Origin: an uncultured Flavobacteriales bacterium
GTDB taxonomy: Bacteria > Bacteroidota > Bacteroidia > CAIKAF01
Length of the DNA: 5,391 bases
NCBI GenBank assembly: GCA_937925455.1
Contig: CALEWF010000099.1
Coordinates: forward strand, 1-5,391
Direction of reading: 5' to 3'
Position numbers and translations under genes: made by a program
The notes under the pieces: generated by a model
Told to the model about the DNA's origin: nothing
The model's database searches: none
What the model saw: only the letters and a program-made list of their open reading frames with translations
Shown here: piece by piece, positions 1 to 5,391 of the stretch
How the letters are laid out: each line of letters opens with the position of its first letter
Numbering within the stretch: the stretch's first letter is position 1

Positions 1-7
1 GCTCTGC

Positions 8-130
8 CACACAGGGCACGGGGTAGCGGGGCTGAGGGCACGAAGACCCCGCTACCCCGTGCCCTGTGGGCTTCGCCCCTGCGGGCTTTCCACTTCCATC
101 CGCAGCAGATGGGACAGCGGGACAATCCGC
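8..130. repeat. GC-rich REP-like intergenic repeat island with 22-bp inverted repeat
   Basis: Bases 10-31 and 47-68 are perfect reverse complements (22 bp) around a 15-nt loop at 32-46, and C8/G70 extend the pairing past one mismatch. Further small hairpins follow: 68-71 with 75-78 around a 3-nt loop, and 96-100 (CCATC) with 108-112 (GATGG) around a 7-nt loop. Hand-counted G+C over bases 1-120 is 84 of 120, far above the coding part of the window. On the minus strand the motif GGATGGAAGTGGAAAGCCC (84-102) resembles a GGAnnGnAGnGGAAAnCCC-like theme that I recall from dispersed intergenic repeats of Bacteroidota. The family assignment is from memory and is inference. There is no T-run after the large stem, so it does not look like an ordinary intrinsic terminator. 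The repeat may begin before the window. Confidence 0.6.
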
Positions 131-203
131 CTATACGAGACGGAGAAACATACGTTCGCCCTACCATAAAACAGTATGACTAAAAATTCTATTGACAATT
201 CCG

Positions 204-238
204 GGATAAAATAACAAAGCCCCATAAAGGGGCTTTGT
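204..238 (-). terminator. Intrinsic terminator of tRNA-Phe
   Basis: A perfect 10-bp stem (214-223 with 229-238) closes a 5-nt loop (224-228). Read on the minus strand it is followed by TTATTTTAT. The stem starts on the discriminator base of tRNA-Phe at 238, so the hairpin sits directly against the 3' end of the tRNA, a compact arrangement that also leaves a short 3' trailer for processing. Confidence 0.85.
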
Positions 239-310
239 GGTTTGGGGCGGAATCGAACCGCCGACACAAGGATTTTCAGTCCTTTGCTCTACCAACTGAG
301 CTACCAAACC
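238..310 (-). tRNA. tRNA-Phe (anticodon GAA)
   Basis: The minus strand folds into a complete cloverleaf of 73 nt. The acceptor stem GGTTTGG/CCAAACC is fully paired, the D arm is GCTC-AGTTGGTA-GAGC, the anticodon arm is AAGGA-CTGAAAA-TCCTT with anticodon GAA, the variable loop is GTGTC, and the T arm is GGCGG-TTCGATT-CCGCC. The discriminator base is A. The 3' CCA is not encoded: the next minus-strand bases are CAA, so the tail must be added by the tRNA nucleotidyltransferase. The gene has its own promoter and terminator and is divergent from the coaX operon. Confidence 0.98.
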
Positions 311-338
311 ATCCTTCTCAACGAGTATTTTAGGTCGG

Positions 339-369
339 CAAATGTAGCTATTTTTTTATTTCAACCAAA
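339..369 (-). promoter_or_regulatory. Bacteroidota-type promoter for tRNA-Phe
   Basis: On the minus strand a TTTG (-33 box, 366-369) is separated by exactly 19 nt from TACATTTG (-7 box, 339-346). This fits the Bacteroidota primary sigma factor consensus TTTG-N19-TAnnTTTG at every informative position. Transcription would start near base 332, about 20 nt before the mature tRNA 5' end at 310. The spacer is A/T-rich. Confidence 0.75.
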
Positions 370-372
370 TGG

Positions 373-405
373 TTTGTTTTAAATCGTAACATTTCATGTA
401 ATTTG
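373..405 (+). promoter_or_regulatory. Candidate promoter of the coaX operon
   Basis: TTTG at 373-376 and TAATTTG at 399-405 are separated by 22 nt. The second box is one base short of TAnnTTTG and the spacer is a little long, so this is an imperfect match to the Bacteroidota consensus. It is the best candidate I see in the 138-nt gap between the divergent tRNA gene and coaX. It would give a leader of roughly 35 nt, A/T-rich and with no Shine-Dalgarno sequence, as is usual in this phylum. Confidence 0.35.
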
Positions 406-448
406 TACCGCAAAACCACAATTATTTAAATAAATACACTATTTAGCT

Positions 449-1195
449 ATGTTTTTACTGGCCATTGATCAGGGAAACACCAATATAAAATACGCCATTC
501 ATCCTGTATCCATGCCCTTGAATGATGTTAAAAGCTTTCAAATTCAGTCAATAGACCAACTTCTCCATGATTTAAAGCTCTATACCATCAAACAGGCAAT
601 TGTAAGTTCTGTAGCAGCCAATGAAAAACAAGCTGCATTATTTCACATATTAGATGAATTAAAAATTTCATGCATTCCTTTAAATGCAAACACCCCGATA
701 CCAATTAAGAATTGCTATGAAACGCCACACACATTAGGTTACGATAGGCTGGCGGATGCTGTTGGAGCATGGGCATTATTTCGCGGTGATAACTCATTGG
801 TAATTGATTGCGGTACATGTATTAATTATGAAATAATCAACAGCTCCGGAGAATATTTAGGCGGTGGGATTTCTCCTGGATTGAATATGCGCTTAGAAGC
901 CTTACATCATTATACCGGCAAACTACCCATCACCCATCCTAACGATTTTTTAGAAATATATCCGGGAGCAAATACCGTTCAAAGTATTTTGAGCGCAACC
1001 ATCGGCGGAATGATAGGTGAAATGGATTGGATGATAGAAAAATATCAGGAAAAATTTTCTCCACTTAACATTATTTTAACCGGTGGAGATGCTCAGCGTT
1101 TTGCCAAATACTTAAAAAATAAGATTTTTGCACTTCCCGACCTGGCTTTACATGGCCTGTTGGAAATCTTAATATACAATCTTGAAAAAAAATAA
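449..1195 (+). CDS. coaX: Type III pantothenate kinase
   Basis: This cytoplasmic enzyme phosphorylates pantothenate with ATP, the first step of coenzyme A synthesis. The 248 residues match the usual family length. The ASKHA-fold motifs are all present in order: the phosphate-1 loop DQGNT at residues 7-11, LGYDR at 96-100 (its Asp is the proposed catalytic base in characterised CoaX proteins), DCGT at 120-123, GGGISPG at 138-144 and TGGDA at 211-215. Family knowledge: type III enzymes need a monovalent cation and resist CoA feedback. The ATG at 449 places the first loop at the very N-terminus, as expected, and an A/T-rich leader without a Shine-Dalgarno site precedes it. It is the first gene of the plus-strand cluster and overlaps the next gene by 14 nt. 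All key motifs are intact, so I expect a working enzyme. Confidence 0.95.
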   Translation: MFLLAIDQGNTNIKYAIHPVSMPLNDVKSFQIQSIDQLLHDLKLYTIKQAIVSSVAANEKQAALFHILDELKISCIPLNANTPIPIKNCYETPHTLGYDRLADAVGAWALFRGDNSLVIDCGTCINYEIINSSGEYLGGGISPGLNMRLEALHHYTGKLPITHPNDFLEIYPGANTVQSILSATIGGMIGEMDWMIEKYQEKFSPLNIILTGGDAQRFAKYLKNKIFALPDLALHGLLEILIYNLEKK

Positions 1196-2612
1196 TCAAA
1201 TCGGATCCAGTATCATCGGCTTTGTATTGTTGTTAGCATTACAACTCTCCGGAAGCCTACAAGCACAGATTGACACGCAATCTCCCTATTCATTTTATGG
1301 AATTGGCTCACCGCAGCGAAACAGCTTGCAAAACGGCTCAGCTATGGGCGGTATTTTTGCAGGGCTCCGCGATTCAAATACAGTTAATTTTTTAAATCCG
1401 GCTGCCTACACCGCCATAGATGTAACCCAATTTGTATTTGGTTTTGAAAATAATGCCATCCATAGAACTATCAATAATAAATTATATAAAGATGTAAACA
1501 CATACATCAATCATATAGGGTTGGGTGTGCCTATTATCAAAAAAAAACATTTCGGCTGGGGATTATTCATGGGCTTCAGCCCCTATTCACAGGTTGGATA
1601 TTCGTTTGCTGATACGGTAATTCAATATTTTGGAAATGACACCGTGGCGGTGAAAGCATTTTACAATGGAACTGGAGGAATTAACCAAGTAACGCTGGGA
1701 AATGGATTTCGATTATCAAAATACATTTCAATAGGAGCCAATACGCATTTCATTTTTGGAAATACAGACCGCAACCGGTCTTTAATCATGCCATTAAATC
1801 AAGGATACCTGAGCAGCAGGGTGCAAGAAAAGGTAAATGTTCGTGAATTTTCTTTGGATGTTGGCATTCAGGCTCACCATTGGTTTAAAACCCAGAGACG
1901 TATTCGGCCCAAAGAAATGCCCAAAGACTCTATTATTCCTCGCCAACTTTGGCCTTTTAAAACATCCCGAATTTACTTCAATATTGGAGCAAGTTATACC
2001 TTAGGACGAACAATCAATGCACGGTATGACCAATTAGGCATTCAATATCTGGCAGGGAATACTGAGCTGGGGGTTGATACATTTAAAATAGTACCAACCT
2101 CTCAAGGTATTATCAGATTACCCCATGCTATAACTGCCGGAATTCACTTTACCAATGCGGAATCTTGGAGCTTAGCCGCTGATTTTAATTACGCCCAATG
2201 GTCTGATTTTAGATATTTTGACCAGCCTGTAAGTTTATACCACGATACTTGGGGCCTCAGCCTGGGTGCAGAAATTGACCCTCCGTACCGAAACAAAAAT
2301 TTAGGTAAAAATCAATTCTTTAAAAATATTCTTTACCGTGCAGGCGTACGATATCAAAACCGTTACTTCAGGCCGGATACAAATCCTGTAGATGAAGTTG
2401 GCATAAGTTTTGGGTTGGCATTACCACTGGCATTCGGCAACAAGGTGTATAGCGAAACCGAATCCCGCAGGATTTTATCCTACATCAACCTCAATTTAGA
2501 AGGTGGATTTGCTAATTCCAGAAATAATGGAATAATCAATGAAAACTTCTTTCGTTTGAATGTAGGAATAACCATCCGTGATAAATGGTTTATAAAAAGA
2601 AGGTTTAATTAA
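1182..2612 (+). CDS. Predicted outer membrane beta-barrel protein, FadL/PorV-like
   Basis: The 476-residue product starts with a clear signal peptide: MKKNNQ, a hydrophobic core at about residues 9-22, and likely cleavage after SLQA at residue 28. The rest alternates polar and aromatic residues with many glycines, as in a beta barrel. NFLNPAAYTAID at 69-80 carries the NPA motif seen near the N-terminus of FadL and PorV-type proteins. The C-terminus (RLNVGITIRDKWFIKRRFN) looks like the closing strand common in Bacteroidota barrels. The start is TTG at 1182: a stop lies in frame at 1170-1172, no ATG or GTG lies between, and the first downstream ATG (residue 55) would remove the signal peptide. 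The start lies inside the end of coaX, just before an A8 run. The cargo is unknown; hydrophobic-compound uptake or a role in outer membrane assembly are both possible. Confidence 0.8.
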   Translation: MKKNNQIGSSIIGFVLLLALQLSGSLQAQIDTQSPYSFYGIGSPQRNSLQNGSAMGGIFAGLRDSNTVNFLNPAAYTAIDVTQFVFGFENNAIHRTINNKLYKDVNTYINHIGLGVPIIKKKHFGWGLFMGFSPYSQVGYSFADTVIQYFGNDTVAVKAFYNGTGGINQVTLGNGFRLSKYISIGANTHFIFGNTDRNRSLIMPLNQGYLSSRVQEKVNVREFSLDVGIQAHHWFKTQRRIRPKEMPKDSIIPRQLWPFKTSRIYFNIGASYTLGRTINARYDQLGIQYLAGNTELGVDTFKIVPTSQGIIRLPHAITAGIHFTNAESWSLAADFNYAQWSDFRYFDQPVSLYHDTWGLSLGAEIDPPYRNKNLGKNQFFKNILYRAGVRYQNRYFRPDTNPVDEVGISFGLALPLAFGNKVYSETESRRILSYINLNLEGGFANSRNNGIINENFFRLNVGITIRDKWFIKRRFN

Positions 2613-2626
2613 AATACATCTTTATT

Positions 2627-3961
2627 ATGATTGGTTCAAGTTTAGTAGCAGTTGCTTTTAGCGCCATGATTGGATTTCAGGCGAGCAACCCGAATAACGA
2701 CGAATGTAAAAAAGAGTTTTCGATTTTTACCGAAAACATGAAAACTAAAAATTATGAATACGCTTTACCGTCGTTCCGATTTTTACTCAATGAGTGCCCG
2801 GAAGTAGGAACCGGATTATATATCCGTGGCGAAGAACTACTCAATCATTACATTACCAAAGCAAAAGACGAAAAGGTAAAACAAGGATTAATAGATACCT
2901 TACTTCTAATGCTTGACAAACGAATTGAAGTAGCCAAAAAAGATGAAAAATACGGAAAAGAAGGCTTTATACTTGGGAAAAAAGCAAATTACATTGCTTT
3001 ATACCGAAAAGACCAGGTTGACCAAATCTATGAATTGGCTAAACGTTCAGTAGAACTGGAAGGAGCTGAATCGCAAGCCAGTGTAATGAGTACTTACATG
3101 CAATATACCGCTATTCTCAATACCAAAGGCAAATTTACCTGCGATGATGTAATTAATGTTTACAACGTTTTAAGTGAATATATTGATGAAAACTTAAAAC
3201 GTTATGAAGATAAAGACACCACAAAGTATAAGAACAATCTGAAGGCTCAAGAAAATGTGGATCAGCTGGCCGGAAGTTGCCTTACTTGTGAAAACCTGGT
3301 GGATATTTTAAAAAGAAGTTTTGATGCCAATAAAGAAAATGCTACTTGGGTGAAGAGAACGGTAGATGCATTAGACAGAAAAAAATGCCTGAAAGAAGAA
3401 AAATATAGAGGTGAACAAGTAATACTTGATCTGTTTGATAAAAACGTTAGTTTTAATCCTAGCTCAGATGGTTATAAAAAATTAGCACGTATGCATGTAT
3501 TACTTGGAAATATTGACAAAGCACAAACCAACTATGAAAAAGCCATTGATTTAGCAGCTCAAAATGAGGATAAGGCTCAGCTATACATGGAATTGGCTTT
3601 AACACAGGCAGAAAAAGGCCAATATACCCAGGCCCGAAACAGCGCCAAAAATGCTGCTAAACTTCGTGAAAATTGGGGTAAACCCTACATCTTTATTGGC
3701 GACTTATATGCCGGAAGTGCCTCCCGTTGTTCTGTTGGAAACCCTTGTGAAGACCGTGCAGTATTTTGGGCAGCAGTTGATAAGTATGCTTATGCCAAAA
3801 GTATTGACCCTTCATGTACCGATGAAGCTAATCGTAAAATTGCAGTAGCCGCTGCCAACTATCCGGGCAAAGAACAGTGTTTCTTTGACGGATTTAAAGA
3901 AGGCCAGTCTTATACGATAGGCTGTTGGATCAATGAATCTACCACTGTACGTATGAAATAA
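2627..3961 (+). CDS. Secreted cysteine-rich tetratricopeptide repeat protein
   Basis: The 444-residue product has a hydrophobic N-terminus (about residues 1-18) that probably exports it, followed by a mainly helical protein. The clearest TPR units are at about 283-313 (LARMHVLLGNIDKAQTNYEK) and 317-346 (LALTQAEKGQYTQARNSAKN), with a weaker one at about 353-394 and a TPR-like pair of helices near 27-58. There are eleven cysteines (27, 57, 172, 218, 221, 254, 368, 374, 397, 418, 433), including a CLTC motif at 218-221; this suggests disulfides in the periplasm. The end, about residues 418-444 with CWINESTTVRMK, resembles a conserved tail I recall from TPR proteins in this locus of Bacteroidota. 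It follows the barrel gene by 14 nt and abuts lptC. The partner is unknown; a periplasmic scaffold for outer membrane or LPS biogenesis is an inference. The start is slightly uncertain because no basic n-region precedes the hydrophobic stretch. Confidence 0.8.
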   Translation: MIGSSLVAVAFSAMIGFQASNPNNDECKKEFSIFTENMKTKNYEYALPSFRFLLNECPEVGTGLYIRGEELLNHYITKAKDEKVKQGLIDTLLLMLDKRIEVAKKDEKYGKEGFILGKKANYIALYRKDQVDQIYELAKRSVELEGAESQASVMSTYMQYTAILNTKGKFTCDDVINVYNVLSEYIDENLKRYEDKDTTKYKNNLKAQENVDQLAGSCLTCENLVDILKRSFDANKENATWVKRTVDALDRKKCLKEEKYRGEQVILDLFDKNVSFNPSSDGYKKLARMHVLLGNIDKAQTNYEKAIDLAAQNEDKAQLYMELALTQAEKGQYTQARNSAKNAAKLRENWGKPYIFIGDLYAGSASRCSVGNPCEDRAVFWAAVDKYAYAKSIDPSCTDEANRKIAVAAANYPGKEQCFFDGFKEGQSYTIGCWINESTTVRMK

Positions 3962-4516
3962 ATGATTGATTTTATTTATAATCATAAAATTTATGGAGGC
4001 ATTGCAGCATTGGCTGCAATGCTTTTTTTTAGTTGCACCAACGAACTTGAGAAAATAAGGTTTGATGAAACAGAAGATATTCCGGTGGCCATCACCAAAG
4101 ATGTGATTTTGCTTTATAGCGATTCAGCACGCCTGGTATCACGCTTACAGGCTCCGCTGCGAAATGATTTTATAGGCAAAAATCCAAGGAGTGAATTTCC
4201 GAAAGGTATTTTCATCAGTTTTTTCGATAAGAATCAAAAACCACATACACAACTCAGGGCAGACTTGGGGGTTATATGGCAACAATCCGGAACATTGAAC
4301 CTATATGGGCACGTGGAATTAAAAAACCAAAACGGAAGCATTCTTAAAACTGAAGAACTAACCTGGGATAATAAACTAAAAAAAATATATACCCACCGCC
4401 CGATTGAAATTTTGGATGAAGGCCGAATGCTAACCGGCCAAGGTCTGGTAGCAAATGAAAATTTTGAAGAATACATCATACTTATACCCACCGGAACATT
4501 TAGTATCAAAGAATGA
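3962..4516 (+). CDS. lptC: LPS export ABC transporter periplasmic protein LptC (lipoprotein)
   Basis: LptC hands lipopolysaccharide from the LptBFG inner membrane transporter to the periplasmic bridge. This 184-residue protein has a short N-terminal hydrophobic segment (about 11-24) ending in a lipobox, LFFSC, with Cys25 as the probable acylated residue; lipoprotein LptC is common in Bacteroidota, unlike the membrane-anchored enterobacterial form. The body fits the beta-jellyroll LptC family: NLYGHVELKNQNG at about 113-125, TEELTWDNKLKKIYTHRPIEI at about 130-150 and GRMLTGQGLVANENFEEY at about 154-171. The ATG at 3962 directly follows the TAA of the TPR gene with no spacing, so translation is likely coupled. 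Codons 13-21 also encode a terminator-like hairpin, described separately. The next gene starts one base after the stop. Confidence 0.85.
   Translation: MIDFIYNHKIYGGIAALAAMLFFSCTNELEKIRFDETEDIPVAITKDVILLYSDSARLVSRLQAPLRNDFIGKNPRSEFPKGIFISFFDKNQKPHTQLRADLGVIWQQSGTLNLYGHVELKNQNGSILKTEELTWDNKLKKIYTHRPIEILDEGRMLTGQGLVANENFEEYIILIPTGTFSIKE
3999..4030 (+). terminator. Intragenic intrinsic-terminator-like hairpin in lptC (possible attenuator)
   Basis: GCATTGCAGC at 3999-4008 and GCTGCAATGC at 4013-4022 pair perfectly over 10 bp around a 4-nt loop (ATTG), followed at once by eight T (4023-4030). By form this is a standard Rho-independent terminator, but it lies 37 nt into lptC, in the codons for GGIAALAAMLFF of the signal sequence. 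A ribosome translating lptC would cover it, so it would be expected to act only when translation lags or fails. The structure is seen directly; activity is inference, and it could be a by-product of Ala- and Phe-rich signal peptide codons. Confidence 0.5.
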
Positions 4517-4517
4517 C

Positions 4518-4697
4518 ATGAAAAAACTGGAATACTTTTGGCTTATCATGACTTCTGTATTTTTAGTAATTGCCCTTTACGTGAGTATTATAGCAGTAAA
4601 ATATTCCGGTATTTATTATCTATTTCCGTTGGTATGTCTGTATATGTGGTGGCACCGCCGAAGGCAAAGAAAGAAACAAGAAAATAGCACACAATAG
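4518..4697 (+). CDS. Small two-helix inner membrane protein of unknown function
   Basis: This 59-residue protein begins MKKLEYFW, has a hydrophobic helix at about residues 7-27 and a second at about 31-45, and ends in a strongly basic tail with RRRQRKK at 47-53. The charge pattern predicts a hairpin in the inner membrane with the basic tail in the cytoplasm. I chose the ATG at 4518, one base after the lptC stop, over the in-frame ATG at 4455, because the longer version adds 21 residues that are only a shadow of the lptC 3' end and would precede a typical MKK start. I do not recognise a named family. Small membrane proteins between lptC and a CNNM gene fit the locus, but a role in LPS export is only suggested by position. 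Confidence 0.75.
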   Translation: MKKLEYFWLIMTSVFLVIALYVSIIAVKYSGIYYLFPLVCLYMWWHRRRQRKKQENSTQ

Positions 4698-4714
4698 TTA
4701 TCTAAGTAAAATTG

Positions 4715-4722
4715 TATTTTTG
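4715..4722 (+). promoter_or_regulatory. Candidate internal promoter (-7 box) for the CNNM gene
   Basis: TATTTTTG at 4715-4722 matches the Bacteroidota -7 consensus TAnnTTTG exactly. It lies in the 39-nt gap between the small membrane protein gene and the CNNM gene, the longest gap after coaX. No TTTG is present at the right distance upstream, so the -33 half is weak or absent. The start site would be within about 10 nt of the ATG at 4737, giving a very short leader. Confidence 0.4.
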
Positions 4723-4737
4723 ACTCATTCAGTCAAA
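4719..4737 (+). repeat. 7-bp dyad overlapping promoter box and start codon
   Basis: TTTGACT at 4719-4725 and AGTCAAA at 4731-4737 are perfect reverse complements with a 5-nt spacer. The left arm includes the TTTG of the -7 box and the right arm ends on the A of the CNNM start codon. It could be an operator for a dimeric regulator or, in read-through mRNA, a weak hairpin at the start codon. Neither role is proven; the stem has only two G-C pairs. Confidence 0.4.
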
Positions 4738-5391
4738 TGGAAACTTCCTATCTTATTATTTTAATAACCATCTTACTTTCTGCATTTTTTTCAGGAATGG
4801 AGATGGCATTTGTTTCGAGCAACAAGTTTAAGGTTGAAATAGATAAAAACCGAAACAGCATACAAGCCAAACTTTTAAGTATCGTAACTCGCCAACCTTC
4901 CCGATATATCGGCACCATGCTGATAGGAAACAACATTGTGCTGGTAATTTATGGCTTAATGATGGCCGACTTACTTGAACCCTGGCTCTTCGAATTGTTT
5001 TACTCGTGGGGATACTCCGGCAATGCATGGGTGATAGTTTCTCAAACCATTCTCTCAACGTTACTAATTTTAGTAACAGGTGAATTTTTACCGAAAGCAC
5101 TATTTGCAATTAACCCCAACCGTTCACTAAACCTATTTGTATTACCTGTAACCCTTTTTTATTTTTTACTTCATATCCCGGTAACAGTAACCGTATTCAT
5201 TTCTAAGGTTTTACTAAAGTATGTATTCAAATTACCCTTGAAGCAAGAAGAAGTTTCGCTGGAACGTACTGACCTAAATTATTATTTGAGCCAGGTACGA
5301 TTTGAAAAACAGCCTCCCCAGGAAACCTTAGATAATGAAGTAAAAATACTTCAAAATGTATTGGATTTCCCATCTGTAAAAGCCAAGGAAT
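4737..5391 (+). CDS. CNNM/CorC (HlyC-type) membrane protein, 5' part
   Basis: The reading frame from ATG 4737 stays open to the window end, giving 218 residues and one extra base, so the gene is cut by the window. The visible part is a CNNM (DUF21) membrane domain: helix 1 with LSAFFSGMEMAFVSSN at 14-29, IGTMLIGNNIVLV at 58-70, helices at about 97-114, TGEFLPKALFAINP at 114-127, and a helix at about 131-160. These SGmE, IGNN and GEfxPK motifs are family hallmarks. LDFPSVKAKE at 209-218 matches the linker that usually leads into the CBS-pair domain, so CBS and CorC_HlyC domains are expected beyond the edge. Family members are linked to magnesium or cobalt transport and are often misnamed hemolysins. 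Flavobacterial GldE belongs to the same family, but no gldD neighbour is seen, so I do not use that name. Confidence 0.9.
   Translation, partial: METSYLIILITILLSAFFSGMEMAFVSSNKFKVEIDKNRNSIQAKLLSIVTRQPSRYIGTMLIGNNIVLVIYGLMMADLLEPWLFELFYSWGYSGNAWVIVSQTILSTLLILVTGEFLPKALFAINPNRSLNLFVLPVTLFYFLLHIPVTVTVFISKVLLKYVFKLPLKQEEVSLERTDLNYYLSQVRFEKQPPQETLDNEVKILQNVLDFPSVKAKE

Noticed and set aside
192..212. TTGACA followed by TAAAAT on the plus strand
   Set aside because: The two boxes are only about 9 nt apart, the enterobacterial consensus is not the one used in this phylum, and no plus-strand gene follows.
1..237. Genomic island or attachment site at the tRNA-Phe 3' end
   Set aside because: The flank lacks a visible repeat of the tRNA 3' end, an integrase gene or other mobile genes; the tRNA keeps its own terminator intact.
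52..267. Minus-strand ORF of 71 codons
   Set aside because: It runs through the tRNA-Phe 3' half, its terminator and the GC-rich repeat; the product has no recognisable domain, so it is chance coding.
1185..1192. Programmed slippage making a CoaX-barrel fusion
   Set aside because: The downstream protein begins with a proper signal peptide that must be N-terminal to work, so separate translation from TTG is the simpler reading.
3651..3848. Plus-strand ORF of 65 codons inside the TPR gene
   Set aside because: It is an out-of-frame shadow of a well-supported TPR coding region.
4234..4509. Minus-strand ORF of 91 codons opposite lptC
   Set aside because: It is antisense to a clear LptC coding sequence and has no family features of its own.
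4455..4517. Longer start for the small membrane protein
   Set aside because: The added 21 residues are translated from the lptC 3' end in another frame; the ATG at 4518 gives a typical MKK start and normal operon spacing.
4748..5109. Two minus-strand ORFs (62 and 93 codons) opposite the CNNM gene
   Set aside because: They are antisense shadows; the plus-strand frame carries the conserved CNNM motifs throughout.
1..5391. CRISPR array, insertion sequence or defence system
   Set aside because: No regularly spaced repeats, transposase or nuclease motifs are present in any frame I read.

Overview
The window looks like chromosomal DNA of a Bacteroidota bacterium. I infer this from the AT-rich coding sequence, the absence of Shine-Dalgarno sites, promoter boxes of the Bacteroidota type (TTTG, about 19 nt, TAnnTTTG), a tRNA gene without an encoded CCA, and the gene order coaX, outer membrane barrel, TPR protein, lptC, small membrane protein, CNNM/CorC protein, which I recognise from that phylum. 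I cannot assign a genus.

Layout. Bases 1-130 form a GC-rich island (about 70% G+C by hand count over 1-120) that holds a 22-bp perfect inverted repeat and smaller hairpins; it resembles a REP-like intergenic repeat. Bases 131-213 hold nothing I can name. A tRNA-Phe(GAA) gene lies on the minus strand at 238-310, with its own hairpin terminator (204-238) and an excellent promoter (339-369). From 449 to the window end all genes are on the plus strand and tightly packed: coaX (449-1195), a predicted FadL/PorV-like outer membrane barrel (1182-2612, TTG start, 14-nt overlap with coaX), a secreted cysteine-rich TPR protein (2627-3961), an LptC-type lipoprotein (3962-4516, start codon directly after the previous stop), a 59-residue two-helix membrane protein (4518-4697) and the 5' part of a CNNM/CorC-type membrane protein (4737 to beyond the window).

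How the genes fit together. CoaX makes 4'-phosphopantetheine precursor for coenzyme A. The others act in the cell envelope: a predicted outer membrane channel or assembly protein, a predicted periplasmic TPR scaffold, the inner-membrane-to-periplasm LPS export component LptC, and an inner membrane CNNM protein. The spacing suggests one transcript with translational coupling, and a likely extra promoter in front of the CNNM gene.

Most notable signals. A textbook-looking intrinsic terminator (10-bp perfect stem, 4-nt loop, eight T) lies inside the signal-peptide codons of lptC at 3999-4030, where it could act as an attenuator. A 7-bp dyad overlaps both the -7 box and the start codon of the CNNM gene. 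The coaX and tRNA-Phe promoters appear to be arranged back to back. No mobile element, CRISPR array or clearly new multi-gene system is visible.
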